A stretch of DNA of 64,000 bases, taken from Gammaproteobacteria bacterium (GTDB lineage: Bacteria; Pseudomonadota; Gammaproteobacteria; Xanthomonadales; SZUA-36). Each line of letters opens with the position of its first letter. Positions within the stretch are counted from its first letter, which is position 1. A program made the translations under genes and the position numbers. Under the pieces are notes generated by a model that saw nothing but the letters and a program-made list of their open reading frames with translations, did no database searches and was not told where the DNA came from. The stretch covers positions 60,375-124,374 of the forward strand of contig JAJFLA010000038.1 of assembly GCA_021772935.1 (NCBI GenBank), in the 5' to 3' direction. Below are positions 8,025-20,926 of the stretch, piece by piece.

Positions 8025-8456
8025 CTATTTGTAATCGTTCACCAGCTCGCCGCTTGATGAGCCATCAAACTGCGGCAAATCGTCGGTAATTTCGTAAAAG
8101 TCCGACTTTTCGCCAACAAAGATGTGTCCCATGGTCTTCAGGCCCGTGGGGTTGTCGAGTGAACCGGCGATAATACCGGTAGCATCCAACTCAAAGGGCT
8201 GCCAAAACAAGCCGGAGCCACATTCACGGCAAAAACCACGCCGTGCCACATCGGACGTTTTATACCAGCCAAGCCCATCACCCTTTGTAATCGTGATATT
8301 GACCTTACGCGCTTTTGAATGTGGGCCAAAATTACCGTGCAAGCGTTGGCACATGCTGCAGTGGCAGTTGACCACATCACGCAAAGCTCCTTTCACCTCA
8401 TAACGCACTGCTCCGCAAAGGCAGCCGCCAGTGGTGATGTTTTTCTGATCTGCCAT
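8025..8456 (-). CDS. GFA-family zinc protein
   Basis: A 143-residue GFA-family protein. Zinc ligands appear as GGCLCG, NCHCSMC and CRECG. ATG 8456 is chosen because GAGG lies eight bases upstream and because the extra 16 codons of the longer frame would lie inside the attC-like site at 8473-8534. That position, right after an attC-like site, is typical of a cassette gene. No specific substrate can be assigned. Confidence 0.85.
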   Translation of the reverse strand: MADQKNITTGGCLCGAVRYEVKGALRDVVNCHCSMCQRLHGNFGPHSKARKVNITITKGDGLGWYKTSDVARRGFCRECGSGLFWQPFELDATGIIAGSLDNPTGLKTMGHIFVGEKSDFYEITDDLPQFDGSSSGELVNDYK

Positions 8457-8472
8457 TTCGGGTACCTCAGTG

Positions 8473-8534
8473 CACATCATGTTTGAGTCAAGTGGATCCA
8501 ACATCGCTGGCGTCCGTGTTTAGTGATTTATGTG
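8473..8534 (-). repeat. attC-like site, short type
   Basis: On the minus strand the sequence runs ATAAATCACTAAACACGGACGCC...CTTGACTCAAACATGATGTG. It lines up with the functional-looking short attC sites at 59906-59968 and 63274-63336 along its whole length. The right core has lost the consensus GTT (CATGATG instead of CGTTATG). Confidence 0.7.
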
Positions 8535-8868
8535 TGGCTCTTGCAGTCTGATAAATAATCACACTTGCCAATGCAATTGGTATTAATGAAAACAAGCCAA
8601 ACCTCAAATCACCGCCTATAAAGATCAATACGGTTGATACAACCAGCGCCAAAGTTACCAAGATCGCGCCCGGCATTCTTGTTCTATTGGGTAAAAGCAA
8701 AACGCCACCTACAATCTGAACCAGACCGAACACAATAATAAGAACGGGGTTTAAGCCCAAACCTTGCAAAAACTCCATTTCTTGTGGTGTTTGCATGACT
8801 TTGGCTAAACCTGCCGCAATACTCAACAGCACTACTACCACGATGATCAGAAGGTTGATAACTTTCAT
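8488..8868 (-). CDS. DoxX-like four-helix membrane protein
   Basis: A 126-residue inner-membrane protein with four predicted helices, similar to DoxX/DUF4345-type small membrane proteins. The last 13 residues (KSLNTDASDVGST) are encoded by the attC-like site, just like the tail of the BrnA gene at 59685. This shows it was carried as an integron cassette. Function unknown. Confidence 0.7.
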   Translation of the reverse strand: MKVINLLIIVVVVLLSIAAGLAKVMQTPQEMEFLQGLGLNPVLIIVFGLVQIVGGVLLLPNRTRMPGAILVTLALVVSTVLIFIGGDLRFGLFSLIPIALASVIIYQTARATHKSLNTDASDVGST

Positions 8869-9049
8869 TTTCGTTTCCCTTTATCTATTATTTGAGCCGC
8901 AGCCGCCGGATCGCCGATGGCTGTCCACCTGAAAGAATGCTTAGAGCTGTTTTTTGATGCTAAAAGAGAGGTCTATGCAGTCTACCGTTTTTGGGAGAGA
9001 TTGGTGTGCCGAAAGGATTGATTCTGGCTAGAAACTTCCACTTTGGCGC

Positions 9050-9113
9050 GAAAACCCGTGACCGGTGTGGTCAGTTCGCTGGTGGAATACGCTTTAACGC
9101 TTTGTCACGCCTT
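9050..9113 (-). repeat. Truncated attC-like site, long type
   Basis: On the minus strand TGACAAAGCGTTAAAGCG then TTCCACCAGCGAACTGACC-ACACCGG matches the left and central part of the long attC sites (for example 58904-58990). The right half (GCTTAACTAAAACGTT) is missing. It begins at the end of the GFA gene at 9105. The remainder of 8869-9050 shows nothing recognisable. Confidence 0.55.
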
Positions 9114-9509
9114 TGTTGGTGGCCCTTCCCTGAATTGTGTAACACCCTCAGGAATGACCTCCCAAGCAGCTTTTGAGCCAACATAGATGTGCCTGCCAAT
9201 CACAATTTTTGGATCACCATTAACGCAACCCAATGTCACACCATGAATAGTGCCATTGTATATACCGCAAAGAGTGGATCCACATTGGCTACAAAACTGA
9301 AGACCAAAACCATGTGCGCCAACATATGATGTGAGCAAACTTTGGCCCGATAACCATTTGAATTCTTGCGGCTCGACTAGTGCATAGGCTGATGCCTGGG
9401 CACTGAATGCTTTACGACAGCGCGAACAATGGCATGATCTTGCATCACACAGTGCACCATTCACTTGGTATTTAACACTACCGCAAAAGCACTCTCCGGT
9501 AATTATCAC
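9105..9509 (-). CDS. GFA-family zinc protein
   Basis: A 134-residue GFA-family protein with CFCG, SCHCSRC and CSQCG cysteine clusters for zinc. It is the first gene of the minus-strand cassette-like run, and its 3' end runs into a truncated attC-like site. The three GFA proteins of this region (5511, 8025, 9105) differ enough to have been acquired separately rather than duplicated in place. Confidence 0.85.
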   Translation of the reverse strand: MIITGECFCGSVKYQVNGALCDARSCHCSRCRKAFSAQASAYALVEPQEFKWLSGQSLLTSYVGAHGFGLQFCSQCGSTLCGIYNGTIHGVTLGCVNGDPKIVIGRHIYVGSKAAWEVIPEGVTQFREGPPTKA

Positions 9510-9596
9510 TCAGCTCTCCATGTTGCATAGACATAATAATTTCCCGTTAATCAAATGTCGGCATCGACCTCTACCTATGGTTTCTGCTCCGGGTTT

Positions 9597-10028
9597 TTAC
9601 TTAAATATTTTAATAATGGTTCCCGGATACTCCCAAACCGTTCCTTCGTTGGCCTTCAAACCACCCACGATAGCAAAGATAAGGGTCGCCAGCGCCAGCG
9701 CCATGAAACCCAGAACACCAATCAACACAAATGTGAGGATAAAACAGATCAGGGCGTACACCAGTGAAGTCACAATCCAGTTGAGCACGACATGAGCGTG
9801 CGGCACGATACCCGGTAATTCATCCTTTTTTATCTGCCAAAGCAAGATCGGTACGATCAATCCCCCGATGGGTACCACCCAGCCAGCCAGGATAGAAAAA
9901 TGAATAAACATCGCCCATTGCCGGGTCTCCCGGTCCTGTTCGCTTGGTTTTGGCTGCACGGCTTCAACCGCCGCAGAGGCTTGTTCAGATGTTCTGTTTT
10001 CTTCTGGGCCTGGTCCAATTTCACTCAT
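9597..10028 (-). CDS. DUF4870 membrane protein
   Basis: A 143-residue DUF4870 family protein. An acidic, soluble N-terminal 35 residues is followed by three hydrophobic segments; WAMFIHFSILAGWVVPIGG and HAHVVLNW are typical of the family. Function unknown. It is separated from atpC by the ATP synthase terminator and has its own ribosome site (AGGGAG). Confidence 0.8.
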   Translation of the reverse strand: MSEIGPGPEENRTSEQASAAVEAVQPKPSEQDRETRQWAMFIHFSILAGWVVPIGGLIVPILLWQIKKDELPGIVPHAHVVLNWIVTSLVYALICFILTFVLIGVLGFMALALATLIFAIVGGLKANEGTVWEYPGTIIKIFK

Positions 10029-10127
10029 TTCACACTCCCTTTTTCATTGGTCACTTAAACTTTAGGGATCACCCGCTCGAACGGATGCCAGGCAAAAGTA
10101 TAGCGTGTTATAAGAAATGGTGAAAAA

Positions 10128-10156
10128 AACGCCGGCTCATAGCCGGCGTTTTTTAT
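10128..10156 (-). terminator. Terminator after the atp operon
   Basis: Perfect 9-bp stem AACGCCGGC / GCCGGCGTT with a five-base loop and a T-run on either strand, so it may act in both directions. On the minus strand it follows atpC. Confidence 0.9.
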
Positions 10157-10173
10157 TTAATGAAGATGGGTGA

Positions 10174-10599
10174 TTAACGTTTAAGATGCTTACGCAAACG
10201 CTCCATTGCCTGTAATTGAGCAACCGCCTCTGCCAGTTTGGCCTGGGCTTCGGCGATTTCCATATCACCCGTGCGATCGGCCAATGCTCGTTCGGCCTCG
10301 GCCTTGGCGGCCTCAGCGGCAGCCTGGTCCAGGTCTTCACCACGCATGGCGGTGTCGGCCATAACGGTAACAACATGTGGTTGAACTTCGATAATACCGC
10401 CAGTAACAAAATAGAACTGTTCTTCACCAGCAGCATCCTGCACTCGTACCGGGCCAGGCTTGAGCTGTGTAATCAATGGCGCATGTCGCGGACTGATACC
10501 CAGTTCGCCAGCGATACCCGTGGCAAAAACCATCGCAACGTCACCCGAGAAAATCTCCTCGTGTGCACTTACGATGTCGCAGCGAATAGTTTTAGTCAT
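10174..10599 (-). CDS. atpC: ATP synthase F1 epsilon subunit
   Basis: Epsilon subunit (141 residues) of the F1 sector, part of the central stalk and inhibitor of ATP hydrolysis. The N-terminal beta-sandwich (TIRCDIVSAHEEIFSG...GISPRHAPLITQLKPG) and the C-terminal helical hairpin with many Ala, Glu and Arg are both present. It is the last gene of the operon, ahead of the terminator at 10128. Confidence 0.97.
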   Translation of the reverse strand: MTKTIRCDIVSAHEEIFSGDVAMVFATGIAGELGISPRHAPLITQLKPGPVRVQDAAGEEQFYFVTGGIIEVQPHVVTVMADTAMRGEDLDQAAAEAAKAEAERALADRTGDMEIAEAQAKLAEAVAQLQAMERLRKHLKR

Positions 10600-10631
10600 A
10601 TGCTTTCTCTGACCTTATATCTGCTCTTTGT

Positions 10632-13005
<2,374 letters not shown>

Positions 13006-13037
13006 ATCAGATTACTCCGCCAGCCTTAAACTGCAGC

Positions 13038-14582
13038 TTACCAACTGCCTGTTGTTTTGAATTCTTCACATGCAGCCTTGAGCTCGGCCTGGATTTCAGC
13101 ACCCCAATCACCGTGGTTGAGCGTCTCCATCAAGCCACTTTGAGAATTAGCCATATAGTCCAACAAGGCTGCTTCAAAGTCGCCAATCTTGTTCATTTCA
13201 ACGTCATCCATGAACCCACTGTCGATGGCATACAATGAAACCGCCATCTCCGCCACGGACATCGGGCTGTACTGTGCCTGCTTCATCAACTCCGTTACGC
13301 GTTGACCACGTTCCAACTGGGCACGGGTCGCGTCATCAAGATCGGAGGCGAACTGCGCAAACGCGGCCAACTCACGATATTGGGCCAGTGCCAGACGTAC
13401 ACCACCACCAAGTTTCTTGATCACCTTGGTCTGCGCTGCACCGCCCACACGCGATACCGACAGACCGGCGTGGACCGCCGGGCGGATACCACCGTTGAAC
13501 AGATCAGTTTCGAGGAAAATCTGGCCATCGGTAATAGAAATCACATTAGTCGGTACAAAAGCGGAAACGTCACCGGCCTGGGTTTCAATAATCGGCAGAG
13601 CGGTTAATGAACCTGTTTTACCTTTGACGGCACCGTTGGTAAATTTCTCAACGTATTCTTCATTGACACGTGCAGCACGTTCAAGCAAACGCGAGTGCAG
13701 GTAGAAAACATCACCCGGATAGGCTTCACGGCCAGGTGGACGACGCAACAACAGCGATACCTGGCGATAAGCCCAGGCCTGCTTGGTCAGATCATCATAA
13801 ATAATTAATGCGTCTTCACCACGATCGCGGAAATACTCACCCATGGTGCAACCCGCGTAGGGCGCCATGTACTGCATCGCTGCAGAATCCGAAGCCGAAG
13901 CATTTACCACGATGGTGTGCTCCATGGCACCGTGCTCTTCCAGTGTTTTTACAACATTGGCCACTGTAGACTGCTTCTGGCCGATGGCAACATAGACACA
14001 CTTAATACCGGAACGAACCTGGTTAATAATGGTATCGATGGCGATGGCTGATTTACCAATCTGACGATCACCAATGATCAGCTCGCGCTGACCACGACCG
14101 ATGGGCACCATGGCATCAATGGATTTCAGACCGGTTTGTACCGGCTGATCGACTGATTTACGCCAGATTACACCCGGTGCAACCTTTTCAATCGGTGCAA
14201 AGCCATCATTTTCAATCGGCCCCTGACCGTCAATTGGCTCTCCGAGTGCATTCACTACCCGGCCAAGCAAACCATGGCCATGGGGAACCTCAAGAATACG
14301 ACCGGTACATTTGACCGTATCGCCTTCGGTGATGTGTTCGTACTCACCCAGGATAACTGTACCGACTGAGTCTCGCTCAAGGTTAAGCGCCAGCCCGTAG
14401 GTATTGCCGGGGAACTCGATCATCTCACCCTGCATCGCGTCTTCGAGACCGTGAACGCGGGCGATGCCGTCAGAAACGCTGACCACGGTACCTTCGTTAC
14501 GAGTTTCTGCTGAAATATTCAGCGCCTCAACACGTTGCTTGATCAGCTCAGAGATTTCAGATGGATTCAATGTAGTCTGCAT
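13038..14582 (-). CDS. atpA: ATP synthase F1 alpha subunit
   Basis: Alpha subunit (514 residues), the non-catalytic nucleotide-binding partner of beta. Walker A is GDRQIGKS (about residues 170-177); the [22 protein letters not shown] segment and the Arg finger region ([13 protein letters not shown]...[10 protein letters not shown]) are conserved. Full length for the family. Confidence 0.98.
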   Translation of the reverse strand: MQTTLNPSEISELIKQRVEALNISAETRNEGTVVSVSDGIARVHGLEDAMQGEMIEFPGNTYGLALNLERDSVGTVILGEYEHITEGDTVKCTGRILEVPHGHGLLGRVVNALGEPIDGQGPIENDGFAPIEKVAPGVIWRKSVDQPVQTGLKSIDAMVPIGRGQRELIIGDRQIGKSAIAIDTIINQVRSGIKCVYVAIGQKQSTVANVVKTLEEHGAMEHTIVVNASASDSAAMQYMAPYAGCTMGEYFRDRGEDALIIYDDLTKQAWAYRQVSLLLRRPPGREAYPGDVFYLHSRLLERAARVNEEYVEKFTNGAVKGKTGSLTALPIIETQAGDVSAFVPTNVISITDGQIFLETDLFNGGIRPAVHAGLSVSRVGGAAQTKVIKKLGGGVRLALAQYRELAAFAQFASDLDDATRAQLERGQRVTELMKQAQYSPMSVAEMAVSLYAIDSGFMDDVEMNKIGDFEAALLDYMANSQSGLMETLNHGDWGAEIQAELKAACEEFKTTGSW

Positions 14583-14638
14583 TGTCTTTTTCCTGTCAGA
14601 TCACCCTGTTTCCAGGCAATCGGTATTCTTTCGAATTT

Positions 14639-15172
14639 CTAATTTAATGAGGTTTCCAGTCGTTTCAACCGGCCCACAATCGAGCCGTCGATAACCTGGT
14701 CACCTGCATATATGATCGCCCCACCCAGAACATCCGGGTCGACATCGTTGCTTAAAGTAATCTCACATTCAAAACGTTTGGCGAGTGCTGATTGCATCCG
14801 CTCTGCCTGCGAGTCTTGCAATGGGGTTGCTGAAACAACCCTCACTTCCAAACGTTTTTCAGCCGCCTGTCGTAACTCTCGAAACAACCGAGAAATCTCG
14901 ACACACAATGACAGCCGGCCATTGTCTGCGAGCACACCCAGATAGCCCTGAAAACGTGGCTCGACATCTCCGCCAATAGCCTCCAACACGATTTCAACCG
15001 CTTTGTTGGCTGTGGAGTGCGGGCTTTCCAACCAGGCAGCCAGGTTGACGTCGGAGGTGACCGCTGCAACGGCCACCAGCATGTCATCCCAGGCGACCAG
15101 GTTACTGTCGCTCATAGCCAGCTCAAAAGCTGCTTTCGCATACGGCCTTGCCAGTGTCGTCAAACTGCTCAT
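14639..15172 (-). CDS. atpH: ATP synthase F1 delta subunit
   Basis: Delta subunit (177 residues), which joins F1 to the peripheral stalk. LARPYAKAAFELA at the N-terminus and DVLGGAIIYAGDQVIDGSIVGRL at the C-terminus are family signatures. It starts two bases after atpF stops. Confidence 0.96.
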   Translation of the reverse strand: MSSLTTLARPYAKAAFELAMSDSNLVAWDDMLVAVAAVTSDVNLAAWLESPHSTANKAVEIVLEAIGGDVEPRFQGYLGVLADNGRLSLCVEISRLFRELRQAAEKRLEVRVVSATPLQDSQAERMQSALAKRFECEITLSNDVDPDVLGGAIIYAGDQVIDGSIVGRLKRLETSLN

Positions 15173-15174
15173 AT

Positions 15175-15645
15175 TCAGATCTCGGCGATCAGCTTATCGA
15201 GCAACTCGCGGTGGGTATCTTCGTCAACTTCTTTTTCAAGTATTTGACGTGCACCCAAGACCGCCAGGCTGGCAACGGTCGCACGCAGTTCTTCGCGTGC
15301 CTGATTGGCGGATTGCGTAATTTCTGCTTCACCTGCTGCGACCTGCCGTTGACGTTCGCCGATGGCGTCATCTTTGGCTTGATCAAGAATCTGGCTGTGG
15401 CGTTGATTCGCCTGATCAACAATTTCACCTGCTTTGTCACGTGCGACCTTGATTTGCTTTTCAACTTCCTGGTTAGCTTCTTGCAGCGCTTTTTCTGCGC
15501 GGTCGGAAGCGGCCAGGCCGTCAGCAATCTTGGCCCGTCGTTCATCCATGGCCTTTAACAAAGGCGGCCAGATAAACTTCATACAAAACCAGACGAACAC
15601 CAACATGGCGATCATCTGCAGGATCAGAGTGGCATTCATATTCAT
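15175..15645 (-). CDS. atpF: ATP synthase Fo subunit b
   Basis: Subunit b (156 residues) of the peripheral stalk. One N-terminal membrane helix (about residues 5-25, [19 protein letters not shown]) precedes a long charged coiled coil rich in Glu, Lys, Ala and Gln. Normal length. Confidence 0.97.
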   Translation of the reverse strand: MNMNATLILQMIAMLVFVWFCMKFIWPPLLKAMDERRAKIADGLAASDRAEKALQEANQEVEKQIKVARDKAGEIVDQANQRHSQILDQAKDDAIGERQRQVAAGEAEITQSANQAREELRATVASLAVLGARQILEKEVDEDTHRELLDKLIAEI

Positions 15646-15713
15646 GCCGTATACCTCATCAATTCGTGTCTGCTAAAAGGGTTGTCGTTCAAAAAATGGA
15701 ACTGATCGACAAC

Positions 15714-15983
<270 letters not shown>

Positions 15984-16068
15984 TTAACTCCAGTTTTAGT
16001 CATGTGCCTAACAAAAATATAAACTCAAAAATTAAACTAACTATCGAACAAAACCCCAACAATACCGC

Positions 16069-17118
<1,050 letters not shown>

Positions 17119-17196
17119 CTATTAAAGTCCGCTACCAATCACTCTGTTATTTAACGTGCCCCTTCCACTGGAAAGGTGTGTCCTATGTTCTGAAAA

Positions 17197-17571
17197 TCAA
17201 GCTCGAAAAAGTAAGCCCAACCGTCCACTGAATATCGTTGCTGCCATACCCGTAAAAAACCATCCGGCGGCAAGGGGTTTAACCCAAATAAATACCGCCA
17301 TACATAGTAAGGCGGTCAATAAAATTTTTACCACTTCAGCCATTAAGGCTGTGCGTAGAAAAGCGGCGCTGTCCGGGCCAAATTTTCGCGTAACGACCAA
17401 TGCAAAAAACAGGCTGGGAATGAACGCCGCCAAGCTTCCAAACATTGATGAGTAAGCTGCAACCGGTCCAACCGGCCACAATCCACCCGCCAGTAACAGT
17501 GATGTTATTGACTGGATTCTCAAACCCCGGCTTATCAACCGGGCCGGCACCGCGTCGTTGGAAACCGCCAT
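17197..17571 (-). CDS. atpI: ATP synthase assembly protein I
   Basis: A small membrane protein of the AtpI/UncI family (about 124 residues from ATG 17571, an ATG with other in-frame starts at 17598 and 17628). Four hydrophobic helices are seen, and LAAFIPSLFFALVV and AEVVKILLTALL match the family. AtpI helps c-ring assembly and may carry magnesium. First gene of the operon; sequence conservation is low, so the call rests partly on position. Confidence 0.82.
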   Translation of the reverse strand: MAVSNDAVPARLISRGLRIQSITSLLLAGGLWPVGPVAAYSSMFGSLAAFIPSLFFALVVTRKFGPDSAAFLRTALMAEVVKILLTALLCMAVFIWVKPLAAGWFFTGMAATIFSGRLGLLFRA

Positions 17572-17741
17572 ACATCCAGCCCCATCACTCTGTCTCATCA
17601 CCCGGCCTCTACACAGGGCCCAGGCCACCTACTTCAGACCATTGGCAAAGCCCCGCAGAACCCGCCGCCGTCAGCCGACCATTTTAGCATTTTGATATGT
17701 TTCGGAGCAATGCAAATGCGCGATTTTTTTATGGTTTTCTC

Positions 17742-17921
17742 TTAAGGAGCCTCTGATCTATTCATTAACCCGTATCTTGCGTCCAAAATATCCAGCTTCT
17801 GCGTCGCATCAAGCGCCTACTCTTGGTGCAAATCTCGGCAAGCTGCTCCTGCCTCGCCTGGAGCGCCTGCTTTTGGAGCTCTCGACAATTGCTCCTACAT
17901 TATAAATCAGAGGCTCCTTAA
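17742..17921. mobile_element. MITE-like element, copy 2
   Basis: A 180-bp element with terminal inverted repeats TTAAGGAGCCTCTG (17742-17755) and its complement (17908-17921). The first 60 bases match the right arm of the copy at 5982-6148. Its right end supplies the stop codon of the OsmC gene. No ORF inside. Confidence 0.8.
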
Positions 17922-18352
17922 TCTGTCTGTATATCCATAGTCAACACGGTTTCAGACTTGAGCGAAGCGGTTATCAGGCATATTTGCTCTGACTTCTCCA
18001 GTAGCCGTTGAGCCATTTCAAGCTTCACATCACTTGGCAAATGTAACACTGCGTGAATATTGAATGCCGTAAAAAGCGTGGCGCGCTCGGGGCGATCCAA
18101 CACACCTTCAACATGGCACTCCAGTGAGTCCCACTCAAATTTTGATGCCTGCGCAATGGCTCGAAAACTCAATATAAAGCAGTTGGCAACCGCCGCCGTC
18201 AACATGGTTTCCGGTGACCAGACACCTTCTGGCCCACCAAATTGTGGTGGTGCTTGTGTGTCGATATCCGGCAAACCATTACCGCTGACGACAACACTGC
18301 CCTGGTTCCCGCCAGACGCGCTGACGAGATAATGATGGGGATAGCCTTGCAT
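17918..18352 (-). CDS. OsmC-family protein
   Basis: A 144-residue OsmC/Ohr-superfamily protein. The two conserved cysteines occur in AAVANCFILSF and EQICLIT; these reduce peroxides in characterised members. ATG 18352 is chosen because AAGG lies eight bases upstream. The stop codon falls inside the terminal repeat of a MITE-like element, so the original C-terminus may have been altered slightly. Substrate preference unknown. Confidence 0.85.
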   Translation of the reverse strand: MQGYPHHYLVSASGGNQGSVVVSGNGLPDIDTQAPPQFGGPEGVWSPETMLTAAVANCFILSFRAIAQASKFEWDSLECHVEGVLDRPERATLFTAFNIHAVLHLPSDVKLEMAQRLLEKSEQICLITASLKSETVLTMDIQTD

Positions 18353-18455
18353 ATTGCTTACCTTCAATCGACTGAATTAGAAACATTTAGGGGGCATCAT
18401 AACGGCAATTGAGCTGATGCAATTTGACCTTGATCAACAATTATAGTGTGGGCTG

Positions 18456-19340
18456 CTAGTCCGCCTTCAGCCCCATTTGCACCAATATCCCCTCGAGCTC
18501 ATCCGTGGAATTATACTTAATGACCATTTGGCCCTTACCACTAACATGGTGCGTAAGCTTCACCCTGGCACAGAGCTTTTCTGACAGCTTGTCCTGCAGT
18601 TGTTGAATATCGGGGTCAAGGACATGGGCTTTTTGTGAGGGTGGATTTTTCATCCTTCTGACCAACTGTTCGGTCTCACGTACGGACAAACCCTTTTGCA
18701 CCACTTTACGCGCAGCTTGCGCCTGCATTGACGGTTCAAGGGTTAATAACGCGCGCGCATGGCCCATTTCGAGGTGCTTCGCATCGACCAGCTCACGTAC
18801 TTCTTTAGATAGCTCCAACAAACGCAGTAGATTAGACACCGCCGAACGTGACCGGCCAACCGCCTCACCTGCTTGCTGATGGGTCATTTGAAATTCAATG
18901 ACGAGCCGTTTTAATGCCGTTGCCTCTTCAATAGGGTTCAGGTTTTCGCGTTGAATGTTCTCAACCAACGCCATTGCAATGGCTATTTCGTCCGGTACAT
19001 CCCGGACAATCGCCGGAATTTTTTCAATGCCGGCTATCTGCGCCGCTCGCCAACGCCGCTCACCTGCGATTAATTCATATTGTTCGTCACCCAGGGCTCG
19101 CACTACCACCGGCTGAATCACACCCTGGTGGCGGATAGATTCTGCAAGTTCCTGCAATCGATCTGGGTCAAAAATAGAACGGGGTTGGTAGGGCCCAGGA
19201 CGGATAAGGTCCAGCGGCATCAATTTTAACAAGTCCCGACCTGATGACTCAGATGCCGCATTTTCCGTCGCATGCTGTAGTGCAGATTTGCTAAGCATTG
19301 CGCTCAGGTTACGGCCAAGGGGATTCTTTTTTGCTGCCAT
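18456..19340 (-). CDS. parB: Chromosome partitioning protein ParB
   Basis: A 294-residue ParB/Spo0J family CTPase and DNA-binding protein. The N-terminal nuclease-like domain contains IRPGPYQPRSIFD and the CTP-binding GERRWRAAQ; the HTH follows (MTHQQAGEAVGRSRSAVSNLLRLL), and a C-terminal dimerisation part ends the protein. It binds parS and spreads to load SMC and work with ParA. ATG 19340 matches the family start (MAAKKNPLGRNLSAML). No consensus parS was spotted in the window. Confidence 0.97.
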   Translation of the reverse strand: MAAKKNPLGRNLSAMLSKSALQHATENAASESSGRDLLKLMPLDLIRPGPYQPRSIFDPDRLQELAESIRHQGVIQPVVVRALGDEQYELIAGERRWRAAQIAGIEKIPAIVRDVPDEIAIAMALVENIQRENLNPIEEATALKRLVIEFQMTHQQAGEAVGRSRSAVSNLLRLLELSKEVRELVDAKHLEMGHARALLTLEPSMQAQAARKVVQKGLSVRETEQLVRRMKNPPSQKAHVLDPDIQQLQDKLSEKLCARVKLTHHVSGKGQMVIKYNSTDELEGILVQMGLKAD

Positions 19341-19438
19341 TAACTGGTTTTCCAATACGGGTAAAACATATTATCAAGTTAAACCGTGCAACGTGAACTC
19401 TGTATAAGGGCCTGGGTTACGTTGGGCACGAATACATA

Positions 19439-20218
19439 CTACTCTGCTTGTCTTTTTCGGTTTCGTCGCAACACTTCACCAGCCAAGCCAAGATAGGCCA
19501 GTGCACCACGTGATGCTGGCGCGTACCTCAATACCGGCAGACCATAGCTCGGTGCTTCTGCTACACGGATATTACGGGGTATCAGGGTGCGATAAACACG
19601 CTCTCCAAAGTGTTCGGTCAACTGTTCGGAAACCGCACCGGAAAGATTGTTGCGACCATCGTACATGGTGCGTAACAAACCTTCGATCTCCAGCCCTGGG
19701 TTGACGCTACTGCGTACCTGTTCAATAGTTTCCAGCAGTGATGCAAGTCCCTCAAGTGCGTAATACTCACATTGCATCGGAATCAGCACACTACTGGCTG
19801 CTGTCAAAGCATTCAACGTCAGCATATTCAGTGATGGCGGGCAGTCAATTATGATCCAGGCATATTGATGTGCGACCTTTTCCAGCGCTTTTTTCAGCCG
19901 GTACTCACGCTCATCGATCTGTAACAAGGAGACTTCTGCCGCAGTCAGGTCACTGTTGGATGGCAACACATCCAAACCAAGCTTTTCAACCTGGATCATG
20001 GCGTCGGTGATATCGCACTCTGCCTGCAGCACCTCCAGGGCCGATATTTCAAGCTCCCGTCCACTGATCCCGCAACCCACAGTTGCGTTGCCTTGCGGGT
20101 CAAGATCAACCAACAAGGTTCGGTAATTCATATCTGCTAACGCAGACGCCAGGTTAACGCAGGTTGTGGTTTTACCAACCCCACCTTTTTGGTTCGCAAC
20201 TGCAATAATTCTTGCCAT
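19439..20218 (-). CDS. parA: Chromosome partitioning ATPase ParA
   Basis: A 259-residue ParA/Soj ATPase. The deviant Walker A KGGVGKTT at residues 11-18 with the signature lysine and the VDLDPQGNAT motif are intact. It has no N-terminal HTH, as in chromosomal Soj-type proteins. Four bases separate it from rsmG and about 100 from parB, the order common in gammaproteobacteria. Confidence 0.98.
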   Translation of the reverse strand: MARIIAVANQKGGVGKTTTCVNLASALADMNYRTLLVDLDPQGNATVGCGISGRELEISALEVLQAECDITDAMIQVEKLGLDVLPSNSDLTAAEVSLLQIDEREYRLKKALEKVAHQYAWIIIDCPPSLNMLTLNALTAASSVLIPMQCEYYALEGLASLLETIEQVRSSVNPGLEIEGLLRTMYDGRNNLSGAVSEQLTEHFGERVYRTLIPRNIRVAEAPSYGLPVLRYAPASRGALAYLGLAGEVLRRNRKRQAE

Positions 20219-20222
20219 TTTT

Positions 20223-20867
20223 TTACTTTTGATTTGAGATCGACATAATGACGACGTGCCGTTCAGCGTGTAAATAAGGCACCGTTAATTGTTCTACCGA
20301 CTGAACATTGACCCAGCTGGGTAACACTTCAAGCTCCTCGCCAGGATATACCCCTTTCATCGCCAACAGCCGCGTAGCATCATCCGTATACGGTCTTGCC
20401 GCCTCAACAAAGGCTTTCAGTGACGCAAACGCCCGTGAGGTGATGTTTTTAAAGGTTCCATTTTCAGCCGGGTCTTCTACTCGTTGTTGCAGGGGGTGAA
20501 TGTTGGGTAATTTCAATGCTCGCCCGACGTGGCGAATAAAACGAATTTTTTTGCCTGCGCTGTCAAGCAGGGTGACTTCCATCTCCGGTTTGATAATAGC
20601 CAACGGCAAGCCTGGTAAACCGGCACCGGTACCAACATCAAGCAACGATCCCGGCAGTAACCAGCCCATGATAGACAATGAATCAAGGATGTGACGGGCC
20701 AGCAAAAAGTCCCGCTCACGTGGCGCAACCAGATTGTAAGTGCCAGACCACTCCTTCAACAATGCCATGTAGGTCAGCAAACCATCAACCGCCTCGGACG
20801 GCAGCTGCAAGCCCAGCCGGGCAAGACCCGATTCCAGCTTGATGCGCTCAGGATGATCGTTGTTCAT
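20223..20867 (-). CDS. rsmG: 16S rRNA (guanine527-N7)-methyltransferase
   Basis: RsmG/GidB (214 residues) methylates G527 of 16S rRNA. SAM motif LLDVGTGAGLPGLPLAI is clear, as are NLVAPRERDFLLARHILDSL and SRAFASL. Unlike many relatives, no mnmG gene lies next to it in the window. Confidence 0.97.
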   Translation of the reverse strand: MNNDHPERIKLESGLARLGLQLPSEAVDGLLTYMALLKEWSGTYNLVAPRERDFLLARHILDSLSIMGWLLPGSLLDVGTGAGLPGLPLAIIKPEMEVTLLDSAGKKIRFIRHVGRALKLPNIHPLQQRVEDPAENGTFKNITSRAFASLKAFVEAARPYTDDATRLLAMKGVYPGEELEVLPSWVNVQSVEQLTVPYLHAERHVVIMSISNQK

Positions 20868-20926
20868 CTAAATAGTTTCCAGCGGCCGGTGAGGCTGGTT
20901 GTGTTCATCCCTGCACAAAATCGATT

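Noticed and set aside
19384..19520. Possible parS sites near CGTGCAACGTGAAC and CCACGTGATG
   Set aside because: Neither matches the TGTTTCACGTGAAACA consensus well enough.
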